From: Aspergillus flavus
Taxonomy: Eukaryota > Ascomycota > Eurotiomycetes > Eurotiales > Aspergillaceae
Assembly: GCF_009017415.1 (NCBI RefSeq)
Contig: NC_092407.1
Coordinates: 3,968,001-4,032,000 of the forward strand
DNA length: 64,000 bases
Direction of reading: 5' to 3'
Shown: positions 43,984 through 56,499 of the stretch, one piece after another
How the letters are laid out: each line of letters begins with the position of its first letter
Position numbering within the stretch: position 1 is the stretch's first letter
Program-made: the position numbers and the translations under genes
Notes under the pieces: generated by a model
Told to the model about the DNA's origin: nothing
The model's input: only the letters and a program-made list of their open reading frames with translations
Databases searched by the model: none

Positions 43984-45462
43984 TGTGCATCAGTAGAGCG
44001 TTCCAAGATGCTATATACTATAGGAGGAAGGGATGCGCAATATCCCAGCTGGTAAGACCTGTGACGGATATATGGAAGGGACGGGACAACGAAAGTAATG
44101 AGGAGAGACAGAGATGAAAGAGTTCTTGAGGACAAAGCTATTATATTAGGGCTATCAATGAAAAATTATAATACAGAACAACAAAAGGCAGGACCAAGGC
44201 ATAGATAAGTACCGCCACCTCTAGCTCTCTATTGTCTAACGAAAAGACCCGTCGCCCTTTTTTTTTCTTCACTAATGACAGCATACCCACTCAATCATGC
44301 GGAAACAGGACCCATCCATCTCGCACCACCAGGGAAACCAAGCCAGGAGAACCAGGCTATGCCAAGCCAAGGCAGCACTGAAGAAAAATGTAGGGCCGGT
44401 GGTCAACCCATTTCCGTCCGAGTGGATACATCGGTTTTCACCGCGCCTATCGTTGGACCACACAGCAGCGAGACGGATCTCAAGATAGATGTGCTGCGGC
44501 TTTCCCGAATCAGGATATAATCCACAAGGCTACCGAAGTAACCAAACATCTAAGCATTCATCTCGGCGGAGGTTCGGAATGCCGGGCGCTTGACACTTGG
44601 CAAGGATAAGAATAAGATACGGGTGCTGTCTGACAACACGGAGGCCCAACTGAAAAGCTCCGATTCTACACGACTTCGGAGGTCACAGCTAGATAGGTTA
44701 GTAGGGAGGTCACTCGGGTGGGATCAGAAAGAGGATTGGATAGAATTTGGTGATATTCTAATCAAGCGAATATCATGATCCGGGCTAGACTAGTAGAATC
44801 CTGTCGGCAGTCAGACGTGCTATTCATGCTTGGTTTAGGCATACAAATGTCATAACATAGTAGGGCTGTTAATTCCGTCAGCCCTTAGGCGCTTTAAAAA
44901 TACCATCAGAATTGTTCCAGAACGAGTGTCAATCACATGAAATCCATCCTTTATGAACAGATCATTAGGTAAGGAAATTTATGAACTGTCACGGGTCCAA
45001 AAGAAATTAAGATTATTATCAAGAAATAAAAAAGAGAAAAAGAAAAGAAAAGAAAGACCCACACAGCCCGATGGAATGATTGATTCAACGGCTCGGAGTG
45101 ATTAGAATGAACCTCTACAAGTAGGGACGACTCTAATAATCGGCCCGATAACGGCAAGCCGAGTCCAGAAAATTCATGTCCATGTCTTTAGCCCACCTGG
45201 CGTAGTAGTAGTAGTAGTAGTACGCTTCACTGCAGGGGCTATGAACCTTGATCATAAATCTCCGACTGTAGATCAACCATCGCCCTCCAAGGAATACGTA
45301 CTAGAAAGGTAGGTCTTAGTCTTAGGGCTTGCAAAATAAAAAACGGTATCAGACGGTTTGATTCCGACCCGCTGACGTCAGGTCCACAATCACATGCTTG
45401 ACCTTGGATTTTCACATGCAGTATCAGAAGTTCCTTTTTTGTTATTTTTGTTCTTTTTTCTT

Positions 45463-45493
<31 letters not shown>

Positions 45494-46739
45494 TTGCTTT
45501 TCTTTACATTATTTTGTTCTGAAATCTCTGTCTTTCTTGGCTTACAAATGGATCCGTGAGTGATGAGTTGGCAAACCACGTAGGTTAGAGCGTTGAAGCA
45601 ATTCAATTCGAGCCCCGAAGGCTGTGCAGGAGCAAGAGATACTCGTGTTAGACTAGATCTCTTCTCTATGCGCCTTTCTCCAATCGTGACGCTATACATC
45701 GCCAGACCGCTGTTATCTTCGCCTAAGCATTTCGAAAATTCTCAACTCCTGACCGCCATGGTTACCAAAGGCTACCTGAGGTTGACCATGAGCAATGCGA
45801 ACAATACTGATACCTGCAGCTCGGACTCAAGGCCACTCTGGTCACTATTACTCCGGAGTAGACGTTAGGTAAAAGGGGTCTCGACTCGGGCTGGTGACTC
45901 CGATAATAGAGAAACCGGAGCCATCCCTTACTGGCTTGGGTATCAATCTTCTAGATTCTCCACATCAAGGGGGGCATTGTGAATTGCGCCTTCAAGGCTT
46001 TCCATGAATGATGACCCTAGGAAGAGATATGCTCCCCGAACCCTAATCCCACAGTATCTGCAAAGTGAAGAACCCCTGAATCTCCGAGCTGCATTTCAAT
46101 GCACATTCAGCCTCTCTATCCTATCCTCAGTGAATTTGGAGAGCTCAAATTGATACCTGTCCCTGTCAGTTTATGTGCAATAGTCTTCGACATATCAATG
46201 ATTGCAAGGGTACCAGAGTAGGCAGGATCACTCAATACCCGAGTACTGGAGTCCTTGTTCAATACATGCAATGCTAGGGTTCACCCTACAACTTCCAGAA
46301 TCCAGGAATTCCTACACATCCCTCCTGACTGTGTATAAAAGATCATTCTTCTTGCCTTTCGAGTTGTATGTTTTGCTCGTCTGGAAGCAGTTCACAGTGA
46401 TTAGAAACCTAACCCTCCGAGATGGTAGAGATTTGGTCCAGGTGACAAGCCAAGATGTGATGCGTTCGGAGTTATGGCTATATTTACTATCGAAGTATCG
46501 GTCATCTCTGGTGTGTTTGGTGAGTACTCTATATACTGAAAAAGTGTACTATTCTATCTACTATCCTGGCACGAGAGGTTTAGCCGACCGAATAGCAGCC
46601 ATCCTCACCACCGATGCTCAATGTTGATATATATTTGATATATATTCTTGGTACTGTTTGTCATGGTTCTTGTGCATTTGATACGCAGTCTATATAATCA
46701 ACATGTATTCATGAATCATTCAATCACTATCGATCACTC
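43984..46739. other. 2.8-kb gene-free stretch with simple repeats
   Basis: (GTA)n at 45202-45222 and (TTTA)n at 45472-45495. A plus-strand open frame at 46202-46627 (141 codons) has no family motif or upstream promoter sign that I can see and is not accepted. The rest holds no visible gene. Confidence 0.4.
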
Positions 46740-49139
46740 TCACGGTGTCCGAGCTCCCTCTCCTATCCCCATCAACCCTCCAGCTAAACCATTCATTCTG
46801 CGATCCAGGAGATCCTCTTCGCTAGGAAGGCTGCCAATGCTTCTATCCCTCCGTTTGGGTGGAGGGGTCTGCATGGCATCTGAGATATAATCATGTGCCG
46901 GAGGCATGGTGAGTTTCGTGGGCGCATCGCGCCGTCTCCTGCTGAGCCCTTTGGGCTGGGAACGGCGACCCCTGGATGCATTTTTACCCTGGCTTCCGCT
47001 TGTACTTTGAATGTCACTGCCATTCGGCGTAGAGCCTTGGAGATGAACATGGCTGGTCCCGTTGGACGGTTTGCCACGCATCTGACTGCTACTGTTGTCT
47101 GTGGAATTATCTGGGTTCAACGGTGTCATCCTGCCGAGGCTCATCTCTAAGGGTCTATCCTCGTCACCTGACGATTCGCCCGTCAGGCTTCGCTTGTGAT
47201 TGCGTGGGCTACCGCTACTGGCGCCCGATTTCGGGACCTGGTAGTATTGTGCGCTGTCCTGGAGTGACTGGAGCAAGCTGGATGATGACTTGCGTCTCTC
47301 GGCGGCTTCAAACAAGTCCTGGATCCATGTCGCGCACTTGTTGATGTGTTTCCAGCTGTCGGGGAAGAAGCCGGCCATTTGCAGGAATCCGTGGGAGATG
47401 CCTGGGAGTAATGACACTTCCACGTGGTCCTTTTCGTTGAATGTTCGGTGAGATTTCTCAAGGCCCAACTCTTGTCTTTCGCGGAATTGATGTAGCTTGG
47501 CTTGTCGCAGTCTCCCAGCGAAGATTACAGTGTCATCTACCAGCGGATCACGCTCACCTGTGACAATGTATGTCTTTGGAAACCTTGCAAGAAGAGCCTC
47601 CGGGGCTAGCACCGGGGAAAGCAGGAAGTCAGTGCTGAAGTCGGGACGATTATGAGGTCCGATATACAGGATAATCATTGCCCTCATCATTTCGGGGGTC
47701 AGGATCCGATCATGGACATATGAGATCATTGAGGAAACGGCTAGACGGGTACGGATTTGTTTCGGGTGGTGGCTCTGCGCGACGGCAGCTGTCTGAGTTG
47801 CCAGGTTGTCTGCCTTCAGTTTTTCCTCAAGTTTCTTAGAAGCACCCTGAGCTACATCGTCGGCTTCGAGGTCCAGGTCAGAAGATGAGTCGCGGAGAAG
47901 GTCTTCTGTGGAAGGTCCGGGGGACGTGAATGGAGTCAAACGCTGGTAGTCCATGTTTTTCTGCCGTAGGACATTCTCGTTCGTCCGGCGCGCGCTCTTG
48001 TCTTGTATAAGTGACATTTGCTCCTCCGTCATCCAGCTTTCCACTCTCATGTTCAACGCTGGATATGCTAAAACGAGCCCATCTGGACGAGGGAGCATGT
48101 GGTCGCCTTGCCAACGGGGAGCATCTGAGCTTCCTGATTGAAGGGCCATCAGCGTAGTGCCCACTGCCAAATTTCCACCAGCACTATCTCCTGAAAGCAC
48201 AACACGCGGTCGCACATTCCCGCTCAATCCCACGCAACGTCCGCGCGTTGTGATAATGGTATGGTAGACGTCATAACATTCATTGAGGGCGTACGGGTAG
48301 GGATATTCTGGTGCCTTTTTGTAATCAAGACTAAGGATCGGGACCTTTGTTTTCCCTGCCCAGGCAAGTAGTCGATCTTCTGAAGCTCGGGGGCTCATAG
48401 CGACATATCCTCCCCCAGGGATATCCAAGATAATACAGGTCTGGTCCCGCAACGCACTCAGAGGACCATCAAAGTAAAGCCATGCATTGGTTGGCTCTGT
48501 ATAACTTGACTGCGGGGGCCGAGGAATTCGTATCGCGCGAGGCGGATATTTTGTAAGTCGGGGCCGAACTAAACTCGCGAGTGCCCACAGGTACGGTGTG
48601 GTACCTTTGTTCCAAGAGACTCGCAGGTGTTCTACGGTTAGGGTTGCTCGAACCCGACGAACCTTTTCATCTGCCTGTTCCGCAGCAAAAAGATAGTAAA
48701 CCGTAAATGCCAAGGACGCAATGTCTCGTAACCACTTAGGCTTGACTTTCATTGCGGTCCAGAAGCCAGCGTCGAGGGCCGTGGTGATCCATGTTGCTCT
48801 GAAGAAGGAGCGCGAATATAAATTGGCTAGTGGTTCCGGGCATTCTAAGCCTACAATCTTTGCAAAGTTCCGGCAGAGGTATAGCCACAGGAAAACACCC
48901 ACGGTAGTTTGCCAAACACTTAGCTTTGCTGACAGGCGGGATGAGACGTTGCGAACGACAGGCGGGCCATGTTTGTTTCCTCTGCATGACTCTATTTAGC
49001 TACGGACTACCCAGACATGACCACTTGTTCGAGCAGCATACCTTAGGAGATACGTTGTCCAGAAAAGGAAGACGGCAAGGACCTGGATTTTGCGGAATTT
49101 GGTCGATGGCCTTCCTAGCACATGGTCTGGGGTTTCCAT
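46740..49139 (-). CDS. Alpha/beta-hydrolase, hormone-sensitive-lipase-like esterase, membrane-anchored
   Basis: Exons 49139-49042 and 48981-46740 give 779 aa. The start ATG is the one whose frame crosses the 60-nt intron into the long exon; an earlier ATG is in another frame. Residues near 20-35 (IQVLAVFLFWTTYLL) and a second stretch (VGVFLWLYLC) are hydrophobic and probably anchor the protein. The catalytic core shows GDSAGGNLAVG with the nucleophile Ser, TGERDPLVDD with the Asp, and GISHGFLQM with the His. The oxyanion motif is ILDIPGGGYV, PGGG in place of the HGGG of classical HSL enzymes. An insertion of about 130 charged residues separates the Ser from the Asp part. The last 180 residues are disordered, Ser-rich and basic, perhaps regulatory. 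It should hydrolyse an ester or lipid; the substrate is unknown. Confidence 0.88.
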
Positions 49140-49994
49140 CAGTGGCTGCTGAGCTCATTGGTACCATGAAAGAGCTTACCTATCATTTCCACGAGCTCAC
49201 TGGGTAGCGAAAGGGCTTATCCTTCCGTTTTGGCTGGTTCCTCGGCAATATCCAAGCAGGTAGGATATTCTAATACAGATACGAGATCACCGGCACGGAT
49301 AGTAGCAGGGGGCAAAGGTTGACAGACTACTGTCTCTCATATATAAGCAAACAGCGTGTACAGATACTGGATGAGAATGCGAGTTTATCTGCAGTCAGAT
49401 TTCAACCCAATCGTATGCCATGGTATGCGACCGGACAAAGAAATTTCAGAAAGCCGATATGGAGACACCAAGAAAGGACTGAAAGAGGATGTCTGTCAAA
49501 TAATTGCACAGTCTCGGCACAACTAGCAAAGTAAACAAGCAAGAGTGAAAGAAAGGGGGAAAATTACAATCAGGTTGACTCCCTGGCGTGAAGAACCCAT
49601 GGATATAAGCTGGCGGATGACGGGGTCTAGCATGTGAAAGTCCCCACTACTCCCCACAGTGCTGATTGGGGCAGAGGCATGGGGGGCTTAGGAATAAGTG
49701 GTCCAGTGATCCGGGGCAGAGTCGTCAGAAGTATTGATCGACCAGAACACTGGAAGAAGATCAGTTAGGGTTCTCCTTCTCAGGAAGGGGCAATCCGGTC
49801 TTGTCACGTTTGCCGCCCTGTCACATGTTAGCCCCGTGACGCCATCACAGACTCATCATACTTGGCAGTCAAGTGACCTGGCTTCAGCCCTATCTTACAT
49901 TAATCGCTTACCCGGGCTTATCCCCGGTTCAAGTTGCATAAGATTGGTCATATATTATCATATACGGAGTAGTAATAAACTAACCCAAAATGAA
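49140..49994. other. Intergenic
   Basis: No gene is seen. It contains the promoter of the esterase gene and the 3' end region of BTN1; short frames have no motifs. Confidence 0.35.
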
Positions 49995-51538
49995 CTATAG
50001 CTTACGGCAAAAATCCCTTCCGTGCGCGTCTTGCCAGTCACACAACCAAACCTCAAAGATCATACTGACGAAGCCCGCGATACAGATGCCCCCGGAGTCG
50101 CTGACGGTTGTTGCGCCTAGTGAGAACTCCCGATCCTCTTGGGGCACGCGCTCCCCAATCTCAGCGAACGTGTTGACATAAACCAAGCCACCGAGGAGCC
50201 CCTCCCAGAAAATGATCACGAAGACAATGTACACACTAGGAATGAAGTTGAACAAAGAATGAAGGGTCAAAATAACCAGATTCACAACCTGTAAGCATGA
50301 TGGGAAGTAAAGGTCATGGATGCGGAAGAAGGGAGTCGACGAACGTGAGATGAACACGCCGACCTGGTAAATCGCATTATACGCAGGGTAGAACGCACGA
50401 AAATGAGCGAAAGGAGTCTCGGTCAGTGGAAAGAGTAGGGTAGGGGCCACTCCTTGGTTGATGGTATACTCTGCGACATAGACCAGCAGTAATGGAAGCA
50501 TACTAATTAAAAAGCTTGTGAGCAAAAACGTCCCAATCATTTCGTTCCGAGGTGTGCTTACAAAGGGAAGAAAAGTCCTCTTGCACGCTGCACATTTGCT
50601 TTGATGTGCTGCCATCGGAGACTTCCACTCGCAGTCTGAGTTGCTTTTGGGTTCTCGACGGAATGTATGGAAGAAGCGAGAAGGCTATCGACCTCACCAT
50701 TGGCTTCATCACGCTCGTCACCAAATACACGTTCTTCTGCAAGCCTATCTCGGGTTCCGACAGCGCGATAGCCGGCTTGCACGGCCGACAGGGGATGATG
50801 CATAGGGGATCTTGGCAGGATGGTAAAGAAGCTCACCACCATAACTGCTGGTAAACAAGCGGATGCCAAAAGGGTCGTTTTAACGCTGAGGCCGAAGGAC
50901 GTAGTCGCTAGTGCATAAGCACCAGCACCAACCAGCCCCGCAGCTCCGGTTCCGCTTCCCCAGGCTGCCAGACTAAATGGGCCGTAGAAGTGTGTCAACC
51001 CGAGGAAACTTAATTCACCACCTCCACTAGATACACTAGCTAGAATAATCCCGGCAATCTTGGTAGATATCGTGCCACCATCCGTGTAGTCAGGGCTCAA
51101 CGCAACAAGAAGCATTCCGATGGCGGAGAGGAGCACGAATATCACCACCCGTACCGAATATGGTACTACATGGATAAAGTACGGCGCAATGAGCTTAGTT
51201 CCAAAAGAAGGGATGACATCCGCGAGAAGAACGACGCCTTTGGGTACACCAGGACCGACTAAATCAAGAGCAGCTGATAAGATGATGACATAAAGAACAT
51301 TGTTGATCAAGCCTAGTCTCTCAAACGGGTAGACACAGTAGGTTAGTAACTATATAATCTGCTCCTTGGTCTACATGAGTGCCAATGGCTCACCAAACAG
51401 CCAGAATGCAATGCAGACCCTGGGGTCAGCGCCACTGAATAAAGCACTTAGTCGCTCTCGGAATCTAGCCCAGGAGGAAGCAGGAGCTCCAGGGAGAGGT
51501 AACATTGGTGTTTCCTCTGATGCAGGGATTCTAGGCAT
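49995..51538 (-). CDS. btn1: BTN1/CLN3 (battenin) lysosomal-vacuolar membrane protein
   Basis: Exons 51538-51394, 51312-50562 and 50502-49995 give 467 aa. The protein belongs to the CLN3 family, which sits in the vacuole membrane and affects vacuolar pH and basic amino acid or glycerophosphodiester handling. Diagnostic stretches are [20 protein letters not shown] at the exon 1-2 join, [49 protein letters not shown], then [18 protein letters not shown] at the start of exon 3, and [18 protein letters not shown]. About ten membrane helices are visible. A hydrophilic loop of 80 residues lies before exon 3. The second intron (59 nt) was placed because it rebuilds FFPFMLPLLL, removing a frameshift between the two long open frames. 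Length is normal for the fungal family. Confidence 0.95.
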
Positions 51539-52051
51539 AACAGAAAAAGGCGTGAGGGGGTTTGGATTGAAGATTGGTCAGTACTCTACCAAGCGGAGTA
51601 GAAGAGGATACAGGCCATCAACTTTGACATAGAGATAGGTTCGGCATCACTGCTGGATTGCACTGGTAGTCAGCTCCTTAAGATGTCGAATGGAAAGAAG
51701 TGTCGAGGTGACGGGAAGCGGTCTGCCGCCAATTGATAAGGATGGCAAGTGAGCGCGTGACCGGCCGCTATCATTACCTATCATAGCAGAGATGCCTTGC
51801 TGCCTGGAGTCTCTGCCTTAGGATCTCTTTACAAACATGCCTCAACCAAGGGGAAACCAGAACACGTTTAAATCTCCTAAAATCTATATTCAAAGTGCAT
51901 CGAGCTAGCTGCTTTCTATCATTACCCAAAAAGAAAAGAAGAAAACTCAGGAAGAGCACATGGTATATGAACAGCTAACTTCCATCAGTCAACAAATGTG
52001 GCTTGTATACTTAAATGTCGAAACTTTTTGCACGAACTAATACTCCATCAT
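51539..52051. other. Intergenic
   Basis: Promoter of BTN1 and 3' side of ARG8. Nothing else is seen. Confidence 0.35.
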
Positions 52052-53601
52052 CTATGCCTTGGTGATGACGGCATCCAGAGCCTGCTCCAAGATCTTCAAG
52101 GCTGTCTTAATCTGATCCTCGGTGATGGTCAGAGGAGGGACAAAGCGGAGGCAGCCATCACCAGCAGTGATGATCAACAAACCGCGTTCCCGCGCGGCAG
52201 TGATCAAGTCCGATGCCTTAGATGTGAAGTCCTGGGAGAGCTGGGCTCCCAAGATCAGACCGCGACCACGGATCTCCGAGATGACGTTAGGATACTTCTT
52301 CTGGAGAGCCTTAAGTCCCGAGATGAGTTCCGCCGATTTGATCTCCACGGAGTTCTGCAGCTCCGGAGTTGCCAGGCGCTCAACAATGTGGTGTGCCACG
52401 CGGCATACCAATGGGTTACCGCCGAAGGTGGTTCCGTGGTCACCAGCCTTAATATGCTCCGCAACAGTCTTGCCCGAGACGATGGTTGCACCGATAGGGA
52501 CTCCGTTGCCCAGCGCCTTAGCCGAGGTCAGGATATCCGGGTGCGCAGCTTCACCCGAGGCGGGGGCAAGGGAAGGGTGAGCATGGGCCCAGAAGGTACC
52601 GGTACGAGAAAGACCACACTGAATCTCATCGAAAATCAAAACGGCCCCGACCTCGTCGCAGCGTTTGCGGAGAGCTGCGAGGAACTCGGGAGTAGCCACG
52701 TTGACACCACCCTCGCCCTGAATTGGCTCTACAATAACACCGCAAGTCTTGTCCGTGATAAGGGTCTGAAGTTGCTCTACATCGTTGTAGTTTCCGTACT
52801 TAAAGCCCGGGATCATGGGTGAGAAAGGTGTCTGGTATTTGGGGTTGGGGGTAGCGGAGAGAGCGCCCATCGTGCGACCGTGGAAGGAGTTGTGGAAGGA
52901 AACAAATTCATGCTTTGCGCCCGATGGGTCAAGAGACTTGCCGACCTTACGAGCGAACTTGATGGCCGCCTCGTTCGCCTCTGTTCCCGAGTTGGAAATG
53001 AACACCTGGGATGCATCGCGCATGGCGCCAGACTCCCGTGTCTTCGAAATCAACAACTTGCTGAGAGCGCCGGTCCATGCATTGTGATAAAGGTTCGAGG
53101 CGTGGATGAGTGTCTCGGCCTATGACAAATTGGTCCTAAATCAATAAATGACCCTATGTTATACTCTGCCGTAGCATATGCACACCTGCTCAGCAATAAT
53201 CTGTGCGACCTCGGGATCACAGTGACCAAGGGAGTTCACGGCAATTCCAGCTGTGAGATCAAGGTACCGCCTGTTCTCCATATCCCACAAGTAGCATCCT
53301 TGACCTTTAACCATCATCGGCGCAGGGCGAACGTAGGTGGGGACCATGAAGGGCGCTCGCTCTTCTACGAAGGCCATTGTTGCGGAATCGGCAGCTGGGT
53401 CGGGATTGGGTAGAGATGTCTGTGACAAATTTTGTTAGTTTATATAGCAGGTATCTCCAGGCCTCAGTATACCTTTGCCTGAGTCTTCACATTTGGGCCT
53501 GTCGCAGCAGATGCGAATCGTCGCTGAAGCGGTGACTCAATTGCAGGGACCAGCTTCCTTGCGAGCGGCAGTCGCCGCGAGGCCACACGTACAAAGGCCA
53601 T
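52052..53601 (-). CDS. ARG8: Acetylornithine aminotransferase, mitochondrial
   Basis: Exons 53601-53473, 53419-53186 and 53119-52052 give 476 aa. The enzyme transfers the amino group of glutamate to N-acetylglutamate semialdehyde in arginine synthesis, using pyridoxal phosphate. The N-terminus [18 protein letters not shown] is a mitochondrial presequence. [72 protein letters not shown] and [14 protein letters not shown] (Lys for PLP) are the class III aminotransferase motifs; [11 protein letters not shown] and [10 protein letters not shown] complete the fold. The nearest alternative is ornithine aminotransferase, but the motif wording and presequence fit ArgD/Arg8 better. It is divergent from the SDHAF4 gene with a 349-bp shared promoter. 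Confidence 0.94.
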
Positions 53602-53950
53602 TCGGATGGAAGTAAATGGAATGAAATGAAAAGAGATACAAGCAATTGAGACTGAGAAGGGAGTATTTAAGAAGAATAGAGAGGGATTCGGTGAGTCATT
53701 GAAAGGAGAGAAAAACGAAAGGACGAAATGTACGGGTCAAACAAATCCCGCGATATCGGGAAACCCATAAATGAGCAAGCGGCTTATCTGATCAGAAATT
53801 GTATTGTGATTTGCTCCGCAATTAAAATCATTTACCTAAGGTAACTTGACTCAGACTCGTCTCTTCTGAAGTCATCTTTGACTACAATAATTCCACCCCA
53901 CTCGTGACTGTCGCAGCACCTTGCATAAGAAAAAAACTCCTGCACCCAGC
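53602..53950. promoter_or_regulatory. Divergent promoter of ARG8 and SDHAF4
   Basis: A 349-bp spacer between two start codons, both for mitochondrial proteins. I see no clear known element; the sequence before the SDHAF4 start is C-rich. Confidence 0.45.
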
Positions 53951-54403
53951 ATGGCTTTCTCACTCGCTTCTCGCCGGGTTCTCAATCCCGTCAAGACACT
54001 GCGCATCTCCACCCGGGCGTTCTCGAGCCATCCGGTCCTCCGCAGTTCCGACGACAAACCCGCCTTCGCATTTGGAGGCGGCCCAGCTCCTCCTCGTCTA
54101 CCCAAGGAAGAACAAGAGATCTTCGAAGAACTTCAAAAGAAATCTACCGGTGCCTTCAGCACCCCACGGACGACCCCCCAAATTAACCAGTCACCCCACT
54201 CCGAACCGGCCAACGAAAACCCCGAGTTTAAGGCGTCAGGAAACGGCGAGGAACTTCACCCAGATCTGCGAGGCGGTCTTCAGCCTGAATTTGAGGGCGA
54301 ACGGAATCCTAAGACAGGCGAGGTCGGTGGACCAAAGAACGAGCCTTTGCGTTGGGGTGCTGAGGGTGATTGGAGCTATGGAGGTCGCGTCACCGATTTC
54401 TGA
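53951..54403 (+). CDS. Succinate dehydrogenase assembly factor 4 (SDHAF4/Sdh8)
   Basis: A single exon of 150 aa. The N-terminus MAFSLASRRVLNPVKTLRIS is a mitochondrial presequence. The C-terminal third has the DUF1674 signature: GERNPKTGEVGGPKNEPLRW followed by GAEGDWSYGGRVTDF. In yeast and animals this factor binds the flavinated catalytic subunit SdhA/Sdh1 and shields it before joining Sdh2, limiting oxidative damage. The middle part is polar and Pro-rich. An upstream in-frame ATG at 53921 would add MHKKKTPAPS; the internal start at 53951 gives the better presequence. It is divergent from ARG8 and convergent with HMG-CoA lyase. Confidence 0.93.
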   Translation: MAFSLASRRVLNPVKTLRISTRAFSSHPVLRSSDDKPAFAFGGGPAPPRLPKEEQEIFEELQKKSTGAFSTPRTTPQINQSPHSEPANENPEFKASGNGEELHPDLRGGLQPEFEGERNPKTGEVGGPKNEPLRWGAEGDWSYGGRVTDF

Positions 54404-55013
54404 GTGGCGGATGCGATGTATTTTATCGACGCGTTGTTGGCGAAGAACTCGTTGAATTTGTAGAAGTTGTGGATTTCGGTCATTGCATCAGTCGGCGTTG
54501 GGTACTACGATATCAGATGTATATATATTTGAACGGACCAGACAGGCTACGGAAGCCTCTCCTCTCATGTTTTCTTGTTACTTTGTGATTCTTCTCAGAC
54601 AAATGTACCATAACGACGACAAAGCAAGGAATAAAATGTCTTCGGCCATATTTAACTATTGGATACGATATTAGCTCAAATGCCATGGGAGCTTTTGGTC
54701 GTGTACGAAGATAGATCATCTATATGCTGGACAAAGTCTCCGGCCACGACCTAATAGCGCTTAGATAATGTAGATCATACAGCCTAATTTATATTCAAGC
54801 CATCTGAACCAGACAATTCACGCTATGATGCAAAGGCTTGGAAGCTATATTAACCTTGTATGTATGGCGGAGACGCGATATTTGTATAAGCAGCAGAGCT
54901 TGAAACCCCGCAATTTGCAGCGTGTGTTTTACAGCACGACAAAAGATGACAATTTCTCAGACACATGCTTAGTCGATGAAGATATTCGGGTCCTTTCTGC
55001 GGAATACCGGTCC
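54404..55013. other. Intergenic, convergent 3' ends
   Basis: Terminator side of SDHAF4 (plus) and HMG-CoA lyase (minus). No gene is seen. Confidence 0.35.
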
Positions 55014-56163
55014 TCATTCTTGAATCCTTGCAAGGGTGGCTTTCCCGGCTCTACTTTCGTTGAACCGATCCAGTTCACCGCTGATCCAACCGCCGATCTT
55101 AGCCATCTCCTCAAGATTGATTCCCGTGTGCATTCCAAGGCTATGGAGCGTGTGGACCAGGTCTTCTGTCGAGATATTGCCAGTGGCGCCCTTGGAGTAG
55201 GGGCAGCCACCGAGTCCGCCCACACTACTGTCGAAAATCCGAATACCATGCTCCAGTCCCACGACGGTATTAACCAGGGCCTGTCCATATGTATCATGGA
55301 AATGCAGAGCGAGGTCGTTGTTCGCGATTCCTGCCGCTTTGAGCGCTTGTAGGAGCTCCATCGTACGTGGGGCTGTTCCCATACCCGTGGTGTCAGCTAC
55401 TGACACTTCGTCGGCACCCATCTCGAGCAGTGTGGCCGTGATGTCAGCCACCTTTGACGGTGGAACATCAGGGCCTTCATACGGACAGCCCAGGGCGACG
55501 GAAACATATCCTCGGACCCTAATGTTTTTTGTTTTGGCCAACTCTACAATGGGGCGAATACGTTCCAACGACTCCGCAATGGTGCAATTGGTATTTGCTT
55601 TGGAAAAAGCTTCCGTCGCCGCTGCAAAGAGTGAGATTTCGGTTGATGTTGATGACTTAGTATTCTCTGCAGGGGCACCTGCAGTATCCATGATCTTGAC
55701 GAGATTCTCAAGCCCCTTGATATTAGGGACCAAGTAATTGTATGCAATAGCATTTTGCGATTGCGGTGGGGATGTGAGAAGTTTTTCACATATTTCCGCA
55801 GTGCTTGCCATCTAGGGGATGAGAGATAACATTAGCTCGCTATGGTTTGAACAAAATGCCAGCCGTTTCGTACCCAGTCAAGAAGACTGAAGAGCCGGGA
55901 ATATATACCTGAGGCACCCATTTGGCAGGGACAAAAGATCCAGCTTCAATTGTTGTCACACCGGTTTTTGATAGCTTCTCAATTAGCTGAAGCTTGGTTT
56001 CGAGTGGTATGGACTTCTTCTCATTTTGTAATCCATCTCGTGCCCCTACTTCAACAATGCGAACATGGTCCGAAGTTAACCGCGCCTCTGTCGCAAAGCG
56101 TCGAGTGGGTGGAGCAGCTCGAAGAGCTGTGAAGAGGCTGAGTCTGGGTCGGAACTTGATCAT
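55014..56163 (-). CDS. Hydroxymethylglutaryl-CoA lyase, mitochondrial
   Basis: Exons 56163-55909 and 55811-55014 give 350 aa. The enzyme splits HMG-CoA into acetyl-CoA and acetoacetate, the last step of leucine breakdown. The presequence is MIKFRPRLSLFTALRAAPP. EVGARDGLQNEKK carries the Arg and Asp of the active site, TTIEAGSFVPAKWVPQ the conserved barrel turn, ALHFHDTYGQALVN the metal-binding His pair, and DSSVGGLGGCPYSKGATGN the catalytic Cys loop. Both exons end and start on complete codons. The length is standard. It is divergent from DPH1 (336 bp). Confidence 0.95.
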
Positions 56164-56499
56164 TGTGGAAGTAGCAAATTGCCAGGGTAAGAGGGAAGCG
56201 AAAATTGTCTAGAGGACAATAAAAACCAAGGGACTGAGGAGGAACTGGAAGGTAGACAAAATCATCTGATCAGAGAGCTTTTGGAGATCAACCGACGAAA
56301 TGCGGAGAAGCGACCACGGGTTAGAGTCGGCGGAACCCCCACCTGACCTCACTAAACCTGATTCACGCCACTGTCCTTAGTCAGGCCGACTAGACTAATT
56401 TCTGAAAGTCAATTAATTATCGAATTTCATCCCACTTCCAGATTGTCCCACGCACGTATACACACGAGTGCGTGACATATACAACTGGGCGAAGACAAA
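56164..56499. promoter_or_regulatory. Divergent promoter of HMG-CoA lyase and DPH1
   Basis: A 336-bp spacer between two outward start codons. No specific element is recognised. Confidence 0.4.

Noticed and set aside
46202..46627. Plus-strand open frame of 141 codons
   Set aside because: No recognisable family, signal peptide, promoter sign or intron; composition like surrounding intergenic DNA.
51998..52822. Plus-strand frame of 274 codons
   Set aside because: Antisense shadow of the ARG8 coding exon.
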